In this document: positions 1-7,770 of the stretch, in pieces
How positions within the stretch are numbered: position 1 is the stretch's first letter
Layout: each line of letters starts with the position of its first letter
Assembly (NCBI GenBank): GCA_023255165.1
Contig: JALRJD010000308.1
Span: 1 to 13,701 of the forward strand
Direction: 5' to 3'
DNA: 13,701 bases
From: Porticoccaceae bacterium
Lineage (GTDB): Bacteria; Pseudomonadota; Gammaproteobacteria; Pseudomonadales; Porticoccaceae
Made by a program: the position numbers and the translations under genes
The notes under the pieces: model-generated
Database searches by the model: none
The model's input: the letters and a program-made list of their open reading frames with translations, nothing else
Told to the model about the DNA's origin: nothing

Positions 1-123
1 AGCTTACATGGACGTACTTGCAGCGTGTCGCAGAGGCAAGACGCCAGTGATTGACTGGCTCAGATGCCTCGGGCTTACCAATTTAATGGATTCCTTCGGT
101 CTCTGCGTTCCCTCGGAATGACG
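1..123. repeat. Left arm of a composite inverted repeat
   Basis: This non-coding stretch downstream of the glutamate dehydrogenase gene matches, in inverted orientation, the repeat at the right end of the window. Positions 85-123 match the reverse complement of 13448-13486 at 37 of 39 bases. Positions 1-30 match the reverse complement of 13633-13662 at 25 of 30 bases. A short block near 59-77 also resembles the reverse complement of about 13596-13612. The left copy lacks roughly 100 bp that lie between these blocks in the right copy, so it looks like a deleted version. The motif with TTCC-CTC-GGAA is typical of palindromic dispersed repeats. The repeat may continue beyond the left edge of the window. 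Confidence 0.75.
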
Positions 124-178
124 GGGAGAAGTCCCCTCGCAATAACGGGGGAGAAGTTCCCTTGGAATGACGAGATCC
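107..178. repeat. Three tandem units of ~24-25 bp
   Basis: Three imperfect head-to-tail units are visible at 107-130, 131-155 and 156-178. Each begins GTYCCC and carries a core like CTCGGAATGACGGGGAGAA. Units 1 and 3 keep the GGAATGACG core; unit 2 has GCAATAACG. They overlap the inner end of the left inverted-repeat arm, so the repeat core has been locally multiplied. They lie just past the 3' end of the dehydrogenase gene and its transcript may run through them. Each unit can form a short CCC/GGG hairpin, but no U-run follows, so I do not call a Rho-independent terminator. Confidence 0.7.
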
Positions 179-204
179 CCGCGCAGGAAAACGGAGGCTT
201 TGGG

Positions 205-3200
205 TTAGTGGCGTCCGTCGATCGACGCTTGAACCAAATCCAACAACTCCCGTAATGCGACCGAAATCATCGCAAAATCTGGCGCTGGGCCACGGCGTAA
301 ATCTTTTATCATCGCCTTCCAACGCTGAATCAACGGCCCCTGCCCCTGCTGCCATGAATTAAGTAGTGAATTAAAATCACCACCCTCAGCATGTTGTAAA
401 AGACAAGCGGTGAGACGTCGACGCTGCCCTTCGAGGTCGTCAACGTAAGACTCCCGCGCCAGATCCTGCCAGCGATTCTCCGGTTGCAACGCAACAATCT
501 GGGCCATAAACCAGTCCAGGGAGAGGAACTCACCGAGTTTAAAGTAGAGCTCCGCCACTTCCTGCACCGGCCGCGCCAGCAGCAATGCTGTGTCAACCAC
601 GCCAAGACTCAGGAACATACTATCGGAAGCCGCCAGACGCGAGGCCAATTGGTCGTCGACGGTAACATCAGTGAGGTTGGCCTTTTCGGCACTCCAGAGA
701 TTAATCCACTCAACCTCGTGCAACTCCGCCATATGTTGCAGCACCGAGTGCATGGGTTGAGTAAATTGGGCAATAATTTCCGAGCAGTTGAGGTTGTGAC
801 GTCGATTGCGCAACAACCAACGGGTCGTGCGCCGCGCCATGCGGATCAAAATATGCAGCAAGTCGAGCTGACCACTGGCAGGCAGATCACTCTGTTCAAT
901 CTCATCCCATAGTTCGTAAACGCCGAGCACATGCATGGCGATGGTGTAGGCGCGCACCACATCCCCCGCTGAAGCACCGGTGGATTCCATCTGGCGGAAG
1001 AAAAAGCTGAACCCAACCCGATCGACCAAATCGTTGGCCAGTTGGGTGGCGGCAATTTCCCGGCGCAGTTGATGGTTGCTCACAGCATCGGCATAGCGCT
1101 CAACCAGCGCCGGCGGAAAGGCTCGATTAATCGATGCGGCGAGATAGGGCTCCGACAGCAGCTCTTCACTGACCAGGGCTTCTTTTAACATCACCTTGGA
1201 ATAGCAAACCAATACCGCCAATTCCGGCCTGGTCCAGATCGGCTGATTGCGGTTAATGCGCTCACTGAGCTGGTCGTCGCTAGGCAAAAACTCCAGTTCG
1301 CGATCGAGCTTTCCGCTGCTTTCAAGCCAGCTCATAAAGCGTTGATATTCGGCGTGCTGCTGGTCACTGCGATGCAGTGCCAAACTGATAGCCTGGGTCT
1401 GACGGCGGTTATGTTGCAGTACCAGATCGGCCACACTGTCGGTCATCGATTCAAGGAAACGGTTGCGCTCTTCCAGCGACAACTCCCCTGCCAGCATCTG
1501 TTGGTTAAGTAAAATTTTAATGTTTACTTCATGGTCTGAGCAGTCGACGCCGGCGGCATTGTCGATAAAGTCGGTGTTGCACAGTCCGCCTTTAAGACAG
1601 AACTCGATGCGTCCACGCTGGGTCATGCCCAGATTACCGCCCTCGCCAAACACACGGCAGCGCAGGTCGCGACCATCGACCCGCAGACCATCGTTGGCGC
1701 GATCACCGACCTCGGCATTGTTCTCCGCGGAGCTTTTCACATAGGTGCCGATGCCGCCGTTCCAGATCAGGTCGACCTTGGATTTGAGCAGCGCCTTGAT
1801 CAACTCGGTGGGGGTCACTTCGTCCTGGTCAATGGCAAAACGCTGTTTGATCTGCGCGGTCAGTTTCAGGGATTTCGATGACCGCGAATAGATCGCACTG
1901 CCCTCTGACATCAGCGCGCGATCAAAGTCATCCCAGCTGCTGCGCGGGGTTTCAAACAGCCGCTTGCGCTCAACAAAGGTCGCCGCCGCATCCGGGTTGG
2001 GATCGACAAAAATATGCAGATGGTTAAACGCCGCCACCAGCTGGATATGCTCAGACAGCAACATACCATTGCCAAATACATCGCCGCCCATATCGCCGAC
2101 ACCGACCACGCTGAAGTCCTGCTGCTGAATATCGATGCCGATTTCACGAAAGTGCCGCTGCACCGCCACCCAGGCGCCGCGGGCGGTAATGCCCATGGCC
2201 TTGTGGTCGTAGCCATTGCCGCCGCCGGAGGCAAAGGCGTCGCCGAGCCAAAAGTGATTGGCCTCGGAAATTTCATTGGCGATATCGGAGAAGGTTGCCG
2301 TGCCCTTGTCGGCGGCAACCACCAGATAGGGGTCGTCGCCATCGCGGCGCACCACATCCTGCGGCGGCACAATTTCTCCTTCAATTAAATTGTCGGTGAT
2401 GTCGAGCAGCGCCTGAACATAGAGCATATAACTGGCGATGCCCTCCTGCAGCCAGGCATCGCGACCGGCAGCCATGGAGGCCTGCTTGGCAACAAATCCA
2501 CCTTTGGCGCCAGTGGGCACAATCACCGCATTTTTCACCTGCTGTGCCTTAACCAGACCCAGCACTTCGGTGCGGTAATCCTCGAGTCGGTCGGACCAGC
2601 GCAGTCCCCCGCGGGCCACCTTGCCGCCGCGCAGGTGCACGCCTTCGACTCGCGGTGAGTAGACAAAAATCTCGAAAGTCGGGCGCGGTTTCGGCGCCAG
2701 CGAAATTTTATCCGCTTGCAGTTTTACCGAAATATAGGATTTGTAGCTGCCATCCTCGACGGCCTGGAAGAAGTTGGTGCGCAAGGTCGCTTCGATCACT
2801 TCCAGATAGCTGCGAATGACATTGTCTTCGCTGATATTGTCGACGTCGTCCAGGGCGGCGATAATTTTTGCCACCAGCCCCTGAGCGCGTTCGCTGCGGC
2901 TGTCGCCGGCGTAGCGCGGATCAAAATAACTTTTAAACAGCGCCACCAGATTGCGGGTGATATCCAGATAGCGCGACAGTGTGTCGGCAATAAATTCCTG
3001 ACTGTAGAGAATGCCGAGCTGTTTGAGATAGCGTGCATAGAGCCGCAGCATCGCCACTGCCCGCCAGTCGAGACGGGCGCCGACCACCAGCCGGTTAAAG
3101 CTGTCGTTTTCGGCATCGCCCTTCCAGATAATGCTGAGCGCCTCTTTAAAACTGCCCTGCACCGCCTCCACATCGACATCCACCTCCAGCGAAAATGAGA

Positions 3201-5076
3201 GCTGAAATTCCTGCATCCAGATATCGCCGTCGGCTTCGGGACGAATCTGATAAGGGTGTTCCATCACCACACGGAAACCGAGATTTTCCAGCATCGGAAT
3301 CATGTCCGAGAGTTCCAGGGGCAGCTCGCGGTGAAACAGTTTTAACTGCAGATGATTGTTCTCGGCGTGCTGCTGATGCTGCAGATCGATCGCCAGTTCG
3401 CCGGGGCCATCGAGACTGTCAAACAACGCGATATGTTGCAGCGCCTGATGCGGTGAATAGAGCTCGCGATAGGAGCTGGCAAAGGCATGCTGAAAACGTC
3501 GCGCCATGGCCGCGCCCTGACTGTCGCCAAACTGCTCGGTGGCGACGGCGGTAAATTCATCAGACCAGTTGCGGGTGACATCGCGCACCAGTTTTTCCAG
3601 CGCTGTGCTGTCGACCTCGAGGTACTGTTTATTGCGAATCTGGTAGACCAGATAGATCCTCACCAGCACCGACTCGGGCAAAAACTGGGTGGTAAATTCA
3701 CTTTCCACCGCGTCCAATCGGTCGCCGATCGCCTGCTGAATTTTGGTTCGCGACTGGGTGCTAAAGGCCTCTCGCGGCAGGTAGACAATGCAGCTGACAA
3801 ACTTGTCGAAAGGGTCCGGGTGCATAAACACCTTGATCACCCGGCGTTCGTAGATCTGCCAGATGCCAATAGCGGTTTCGGCAAGGGTTTCGCGGCTGGC
3901 ATAAAACAGTTCGTCACGGGGATGGAAGTCGAGAATCGCCATCAGCGCTTTGCCATCGTGACTGTTGGGTTTAAAACCGGAGTTTTCCATTACCCAGTTG
4001 ACCTTGTTGCGCAGGATCGGAATACGCCGCGGGCTGTAGGAGTAAAACTGCGAGGTATAGAGGCCCATAAAACGCACTTCGCCGCAGGGCCGGCCCGACG
4101 TGTCAAAGCGCTTTACCAACACGTAGTCGGAGTAGACATCGCGGTGCACTCGCGAGCGGTGTGACGATTTGGTGATATTCAGCAGCTCGTCACCCTCGTA
4201 GAGTGCGCGCACGCCCGGACTCAGCTCTTCCATTAATCCTTCACGGCGGTCGCCGCTGTATTTTTTCAGCAGCCCATAACGACTGTCGGCCACCTCGCTG
4301 AGATAGAGTTTGTCGCCTTCGGACTTGAGGTCATATTCGACACAACCGGTAAAGGTAAAATAACCGTTGTGGATCCAACGCAAAAACTCAATCGACTCTT
4401 CCAGCTGTTCGACCTTGGGCGCATTTTGCCGCAGCTCTTCGATCAGGCTCTCAACCCGATTGCGCATTGGATCAAAGGCATCGACCACCACTTCAACATC
4501 GTCGAGCACCGAGAGCAGTTCGCGACGCAGGTCGGCGAGCTCGGACTCAAGATGCAGATCGACTTCGATGGTCATCAGGGCCTCGTGCTGAGCCCCCTCA
4601 ACAAAGTCGGAATAAATTTGTTCGATAACACCCTGTTGGTTGCGCCCGACCCACACCGGATTACTCTGCAAGGTAAAGATATTCAGGCCGCGGCGGTTGA
4701 GCACAATACGCAGCGAATCAACCAGAAATGGCATGTCGCGCTGGTTAATATAAATAGTGGTATGAGCGCTGCTCCAGCCATCCTGTTCCAGTTCGGGATT
4801 AAACACTCGGACCTTTGCTGTGCCTGCCCCAGGCTCAACTCCGCTCTGATCCTGGCGGCTATTTAATGGCGCCGCACTAAACCGACACAGGCCCCAGAGG
4901 TTCCAGAAAATGGCCTCTGTGGGTCGCGCCAGATAATCAGCGTCGGGATAAAAATGCATGGCGTTGGCAATAAAATTTTCAAACTGCTGCGCCTCGGACT
5001 TTGCCAGCTGTTTGGCGGCAATTTTGTTCAGGGAACGAATAAGCGCCGCGCGCTGACCATTATTTTTTGCATTCAT
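205..5076 (-). CDS. gdhB: NAD-specific glutamate dehydrogenase, large (180-kDa class) type
   Basis: Cytosolic enzyme that oxidatively deaminates L-glutamate to 2-oxoglutarate and ammonium with NAD+. The 1623 residues match the usual ~1600 of this class (Bac_GDH family, like Pseudomonas aeruginosa GdhB and Caulobacter GdhZ). The N-terminal ~700 residues are the ACT-like regulatory part. The catalytic core shows GGKVARGGLRWSDR ending at R830, then VPTGAKGGF ending at F861, carrying conserved lysines. The glycine-rich nucleotide-binding segment GVGDMGGDVFGNGM ends at M1005, and GEGGNLG lies near 1145. The last ~400 residues are helical. No frameshift or missing motif is seen. The start is the first ATG in frame; upstream there is no clear Shine-Dalgarno sequence, so initiation may be weak. 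The gene stands alone and is divergent from moxR. In P. aeruginosa this enzyme is arginine-responsive; nothing here proves that control. Confidence 0.96.
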   Translation of the reverse strand: MNAKNNGQRAALIRSLNKIAAKQLAKSEAQQFENFIANAMHFYPDADYLARPTEAIFWNLWGLCRFSAAPLNSRQDQSGVEPGAGTAKVRVFNPELEQDGWSSAHTTIYINQRDMPFLVDSLRIVLNRRGLNIFTLQSNPVWVGRNQQGVIEQIYSDFVEGAQHEALMTIEVDLHLESELADLRRELLSVLDDVEVVVDAFDPMRNRVESLIEELRQNAPKVEQLEESIEFLRWIHNGYFTFTGCVEYDLKSEGDKLYLSEVADSRYGLLKKYSGDRREGLMEELSPGVRALYEGDELLNITKSSHRSRVHRDVYSDYVLVKRFDTSGRPCGEVRFMGLYTSQFYSYSPRRIPILRNKVNWVMENSGFKPNSHDGKALMAILDFHPRDELFYASRETLAETAIGIWQIYERRVIKVFMHPDPFDKFVSCIVYLPREAFSTQSRTKIQQAIGDRLDAVESEFTTQFLPESVLVRIYLVYQIRNKQYLEVDSTALEKLVRDVTRNWSDEFTAVATEQFGDSQGAAMARRFQHAFASSYRELYSPHQALQHIALFDSLDGPGELAIDLQHQQHAENNHLQLKLFHRELPLELSDMIPMLENLGFRVVMEHPYQIRPEADGDIWMQEFQLSFSLEVDVDVEAVQGSFKEALSIIWKGDAENDSFNRLVVGARLDWRAVAMLRLYARYLKQLGILYSQEFIADTLSRYLDITRNLVALFKSYFDPRYAGDSRSERAQGLVAKIIAALDDVDNISEDNVIRSYLEVIEATLRTNFFQAVEDGSYKSYISVKLQADKISLAPKPRPTFEIFVYSPRVEGVHLRGGKVARGGLRWSDRLEDYRTEVLGLVKAQQVKNAVIVPTGAKGGFVAKQASMAAGRDAWLQEGIASYMLYVQALLDITDNLIEGEIVPPQDVVRRDGDDPYLVVAADKGTATFSDIANEISEANHFWLGDAFASGGGNGYDHKAMGITARGAWVAVQRHFREIGIDIQQQDFSVVGVGDMGGDVFGNGMLLSEHIQLVAAFNHLHIFVDPNPDAAATFVERKRLFETPRSSWDDFDRALMSEGSAIYSRSSKSLKLTAQIKQRFAIDQDEVTPTELIKALLKSKVDLIWNGGIGTYVKSSAENNAEVGDRANDGLRVDGRDLRCRVFGEGGNLGMTQRGRIEFCLKGGLCNTDFIDNAAGVDCSDHEVNIKILLNQQMLAGELSLEERNRFLESMTDSVADLVLQHNRRQTQAISLALHRSDQQHAEYQRFMSWLESSGKLDRELEFLPSDDQLSERINRNQPIWTRPELAVLVCYSKVMLKEALVSEELLSEPYLAASINRAFPPALVERYADAVSNHQLRREIAATQLANDLVDRVGFSFFFRQMESTGASAGDVVRAYTIAMHVLGVYELWDEIEQSDLPASGQLDLLHILIRMARRTTRWLLRNRRHNLNCSEIIAQFTQPMHSVLQHMAELHEVEWINLWSAEKANLTDVTVDDQLASRLAASDSMFLSLGVVDTALLLARPVQEVAELYFKLGEFLSLDWFMAQIVALQPENRWQDLARESYVDDLEGQRRRLTACLLQHAEGGDFNSLLNSWQQGQGPLIQRWKAMIKDLRRGPAPDFAMISVALRELLDLVQASIDGRH

Positions 5077-5219
5077 GGAAGTGTTTTGAAACCTTTTTCT
5101 GTTTTGCCAGTCTGTGTCAGGGTTGTTTTAGACGTAGGGTAGCGTAGCAAAAATTATTCAACTTTATCGATTTAAATATGAATAGACAGTTTGGGGTCAC
5201 CCGCTAACAAAAACCTGAT

Positions 5220-5248
5220 TTGTGTGATCCCATAATAGACACTAGAAT
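5220..5248 (+). promoter_or_regulatory. Candidate sigma-70 promoter of the moxR/bat operon
   Basis: TTGTGT at 5220-5225 (3 of 6 matches to the -35 consensus) is separated by exactly 17 bp from TAGAAT at 5243-5248 (5 of 6 matches to the -10 consensus). Transcription would start near 5255 and give a leader of about 37 nt before the proposed TTG start of moxR at 5292. This is a pattern match only; the -35 element is weak. Confidence 0.4.
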
Positions 5249-5281
5249 CACCCACCATCCACTTCCCGCAGCGCTTATTTC

Positions 5282-5285
5282 GAGG
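5282..5285 (+). promoter_or_regulatory. Ribosome binding site deciding the moxR start
   Basis: GAGG at 5282-5285 sits 6 nt before the in-frame TTG at 5292. The longer reading starting with TTG at 5220 would place its start codon inside the proposed -35 element and has no Shine-Dalgarno sequence. The extra 24 residues it would add (MCDPIIDTRITHHPL and onward) do not look like MoxR family sequence. I therefore prefer 5292. Confidence 0.6.
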
Positions 5286-5291
5286 TTCGTT

Positions 5292-6245
5292 TTGCACCAG
5301 AAAATTCATCTACTTAAAGATTGGCTCAACACACAGATTGTCGGCCAGGACCACCTTGTTGAACGTTTGATTATCGCCCTGCTCGCCGACGGACACCTGC
5401 TGGTGGAAGGCGCCCCCGGGCTGGCCAAAACCAAGGCGATCAAAACTCTCTCTGAGGGTATCGAAGGCAACTTCCAGCGTGTGCAATTTACTCCGGATCT
5501 GTTGCCGGCGGATATTACCGGCAGCGATATCTATCGCCCGGAACAGGGCAACTTTGAATTTCAGGCCGGGCCGCTGTTTCACAATCTGGTGTTGGCCGAT
5601 GAAATCAATCGCGCTCCCGCCAAGGTGCAGTCGGCACTGCTGGAAGCCATGGCCGAACGCCAGGTGTCGGTGGGCGGCACCACCTATCAGCTGCCCGAGC
5701 TATTTATGGTGATGGCAACACAAAACCCGATTGAGCAGGAAGGCACTTACCCACTGCCGGAAGCGCAGATGGATCGCTTTTTAATGCATATTATGGTCGA
5801 CTACCCGGCGCCAAAAACCGAGCGCATGATTCTCGAATTGTCACGCAACGAAGCGTTAAAACAGACAGCCCAAAGCATTGCCGAGCTCAGCCAGGAAACG
5901 CTGTTTGCCGCGCGCCGACAGGCTCTTGCTGTGCATATGGCGGAGCCAGTCGAGGAGTATCTGGTGCAGCTGATTCTGGCCACTCGCAATACCAAAGCTT
6001 ATGGCGGCGATCTCGCTAAATGGCTCGACTACGGCGCCAGCCCTCGCGCCACCATTGCACTGGATCGCTGCAGCCGCGCCCTGGCCTGGCTCAATGGCCG
6101 CGACTTTGTCACCCCGGATGATGTCCGCGCTGTCGCCCACGATGTGTTGCGTCACCGTTTGATTCTCAGCTTTGAAGCCGAGGCCGGTGGTGTGACAGCC
6201 AATCAGGTTATCGATAGCTTGCTGGAATCTGTCGCCTCCGCCTGA
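5292..6245 (+). CDS. moxR: MoxR family AAA+ ATPase
   Basis: Cytosolic AAA+ ATPase of the MoxR group, thought to work as a chaperone that remodels or activates vWA-domain partners. With the TTG start at 5292 the protein has 317 residues, the normal length. Walker A is GAPGLAKT at residues 40-47, Walker B is LVLADEINR at about 99-107 with D103 and E104, and sensor 1 is ATQNP at 142-146. The family signature YPLPEAQMDRF follows at about 153-163. The C-terminal lid with DYGASPRATIAL is present, so the enzyme appears complete and active. It is the first gene of a six-gene operon, and its TGA stop overlaps the next ATG by one base (TGATG), which suggests translational coupling. A longer start at 5220 is possible but less likely. 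Confidence 0.93.
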   Translation: MHQKIHLLKDWLNTQIVGQDHLVERLIIALLADGHLLVEGAPGLAKTKAIKTLSEGIEGNFQRVQFTPDLLPADITGSDIYRPEQGNFEFQAGPLFHNLVLADEINRAPAKVQSALLEAMAERQVSVGGTTYQLPELFMVMATQNPIEQEGTYPLPEAQMDRFLMHIMVDYPAPKTERMILELSRNEALKQTAQSIAELSQETLFAARRQALAVHMAEPVEEYLVQLILATRNTKAYGGDLAKWLDYGASPRATIALDRCSRALAWLNGRDFVTPDDVRAVAHDVLRHRLILSFEAEAGGVTANQVIDSLLESVASA

Positions 6246-7186
6246 TGAGTGAAAGTCCCGAACAAGCCAACCACCCCGCCATTGCCAATCTCGCCGAGAT
6301 GGTGCGGCTGCGTTACGGCGCCCGCGAACTGACCGGCTTTCCCCGGGTGCAGGCGCGGCAGATGATGGCTGGGGGGCACCGTTCCAGTTTCCGCGGCCGC
6401 GGTATGGATTTTGATGAGGTGCGTATCTATCAGCCCGGCGACGATGTGCGCACCATTGACTGGCGTGTGACCGCCAAAACCCAAACGCCACATACAAAAA
6501 TTTTTCGCGAAGAGCGCGAGCGCCCGGTGCTGGTGGTCTGCGATCTGCGCGGGCCGATGTTTTTTGGCAGCCAGAGATTAAAGTCTGTGGTCGCCTGCGA
6601 AGTGGCCGCGGCATTGGCCTGGGCCGGGCTCAACGCCAACGATCGGGTTGGTAGTCTGGTGTTTGGCGCCCAGCATCAGGCCGAGGTCAAACCGCGCCGC
6701 AGCCATCACGCGGTGCTGCAATTTATTCATCAGTTGCGCGATTTCAGCCAGCACCTGCTGCAGCCGGTTCGCGACCAGTTTAGCCTCGCCGATATTCTCG
6801 AAGAGGCGCGCCGCTATGCACTGCCCGGCACCACGGTATTTATCGTTAGCGACTTTCACGACTTCGGCGAAAACTGTGAACGCCAGTTATTTGAGTTGGC
6901 GCGCCATAGCAATCTTAACTTCTGTCATATCTACGACACGATTGAGACCGAGCTGCCCGCCCCGGCGATCTATGCTGTCACCGATGGCGAACAGCAACAG
7001 CTGCTGAATACCGCCAACAGCACATTGCGCAGTGACTTTGAACAGGCCTTTCTCGATCGCAGCCAGCGGCTAAAACGCTTTAGCCAACAACTGTCGGCGG
7101 GACTGCTGGCCTTTAATACCGCAGAACCGGTTATGACTGTGCTGGCGCAGGCCTTTGGCAAACGACGTAAGGGGCGACGTAGCTAA
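6245..7186 (+). CDS. DUF58 domain protein (vWA-like MoxR partner)
   Basis: A 313-residue protein with the full DUF58 signature at residues 51-100: GRGMDFDEVR, then YQPGDDVRTIDWRVTAKT, PHTK, FREERERPVLVVCD. DUF58 proteins carry a vWA-like fold and nearly always sit directly behind moxR. The position of the metal-binding DxSxS motif reads DLRGP here (from D100), so the metal site is degenerate, as is common in this family. No transmembrane segment or signal peptide is visible, unlike longer DUF58 proteins with two N-terminal helices, so it should be cytosolic. The C-terminus is basic (KRRKGRRS). Translation is probably coupled to moxR, since no strong Shine-Dalgarno sequence precedes the ATG. 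The stop codon overlaps the next start (TAATG). The molecular role is not established. Confidence 0.92.
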   Translation: MSESPEQANHPAIANLAEMVRLRYGARELTGFPRVQARQMMAGGHRSSFRGRGMDFDEVRIYQPGDDVRTIDWRVTAKTQTPHTKIFREERERPVLVVCDLRGPMFFGSQRLKSVVACEVAAALAWAGLNANDRVGSLVFGAQHQAEVKPRRSHHAVLQFIHQLRDFSQHLLQPVRDQFSLADILEEARRYALPGTTVFIVSDFHDFGENCERQLFELARHSNLNFCHIYDTIETELPAPAIYAVTDGEQQQLLNTANSTLRSDFEQAFLDRSQRLKRFSQQLSAGLLAFNTAEPVMTVLAQAFGKRRKGRRS

Positions 7187-7245
7187 TGGCGAATAGTCCA
7201 GTGGCGAATAGTCCAATTGCGAACAGTCCAATTGCGGGTAACCCA
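7186..7245 (+). repeat. Four 15-bp tandem repeats spanning the DUF4381 start codon
   Basis: The units at 7186-7200, 7201-7215, 7216-7230 and 7231-7245 have the form NTKGCGAAYAGTCCA. Units 1 and 2 differ only in the first base (ATG versus GTG), unit 3 by three or four bases, and unit 4 more. As 15 is a multiple of 3, gain or loss of a unit keeps the reading frame and alters only the N-terminal length. Repeats this similar point to recent duplication. Confidence 0.9.
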
Positions 7246-7770
7246 GCACCCAACCCGCTTGATCAGCTGCGCGATATCCATCTGCCGGAACCGATTTCAT
7301 GGTGGCCGCCTGCCCCCGGATGGTGGTTTTTGGCTGTCTGCGGTGTTGTGTTGCTCGGCTGGTTGGCAACTCTGTTCTATCGCCGTTATCGCGCTAATCA
7401 TTACCGTCGTCAGGCGCTGGCAAAACTTCACCAGTTACAGTCGCAGCTTCAGTCGCAAGATGAAAGCCACCAGGCACTTCAGGCACTTTTTATATTGCTG
7501 CGGCAGGCTGCCAATAGTGCCTACCCGAGCCGCCAGCCGGGCAGCCTGGGTATTCAACAGTTTGTGCAGTTTATGCAGGGCAGCTGTAAAAAGCCGTTGT
7601 TTGAAGGCTCCGACCTGGATCTTGAGCTGTTGCTCTATGCCAAAGCCGGGGGCGATAGTGCCGCTGACCAAGAGTGTCTGGAGCCTTTGTTCAAAGACGC
7701 CAGCCGCTGGATTGCACACCATCTGCCCGAGCATCATCTGCCCAAACATGAACTGGAGGCCGGATGTTAG
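7186..7770 (+). CDS. DUF4381 domain membrane protein of the MoxR/Bat operon
   Basis: A 194-residue protein with the DUF4381 hallmark LDQLRDIHLPEPISWWPP at residues 25-42, followed by a single transmembrane helix at about 47-65 and basic residues (YRRYRANHYRR) that put the remaining ~125 residues in the cytosol. The C-terminal part is helical and ends in a His/Glu-rich stretch. The function is unknown beyond being a constant member of these operons. The start is odd: residues 1-20 are four pentapeptide repeats (MANSP, VANSP, IANSP, IAGNP) made by a 15-bp DNA repeat containing the start codon. GTG at 7201 is also a formal start, but only ATG 7186 overlaps the upstream stop and has an AAGGGG 11 nt ahead. 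The 3' end overlaps batA by 7 nt. Confidence 0.88.
   Translation: MANSPVANSPIANSPIAGNPAPNPLDQLRDIHLPEPISWWPPAPGWWFLAVCGVVLLGWLATLFYRRYRANHYRRQALAKLHQLQSQLQSQDESHQALQALFILLRQAANSAYPSRQPGSLGIQQFVQFMQGSCKKPLFEGSDLDLELLLYAKAGGDSAADQECLEPLFKDASRWIAHHLPEHHLPKHELEAGC

Larger units (their letters stand above)
5077..5291. promoter_or_regulatory. Divergent intergenic control region between gdhB and moxR
   Basis: This 215-bp gap must carry the promoters for the leftward dehydrogenase gene and the rightward moxR/bat operon. It is clearly more A+T-rich than the flanking genes, especially around 5140-5200 (runs such as AAAAATTATT and TTTAAATAT). A rightward promoter can be proposed inside it (separate entry). 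I could not pick a convincing -35/-10 pair for the leftward gene. No riboswitch or obvious long palindromic operator was found. Confidence 0.6.

Noticed and set aside
107..178. CRISPR array
   Set aside because: The units are contiguous and imperfect, with no unique spacers between them, and no cas gene is present.
64..255. 63-codon plus-strand frame at the left end
   Set aside because: It is made of the tandem and dispersed repeats and runs into the 3' end of gdhB.
3487..4164. 225-codon plus-strand open frame inside gdhB
   Set aside because: It lies wholly opposite a strongly conserved enzyme gene, shows no recognisable domain, and is explained by codon bias of the opposite strand.
5856..6614. 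252-codon minus-strand open frame across moxR and the DUF58 gene
   Set aside because: Its Arg/Pro/Ala-rich product looks like an antisense shadow, and both plus-strand genes are clearly real.
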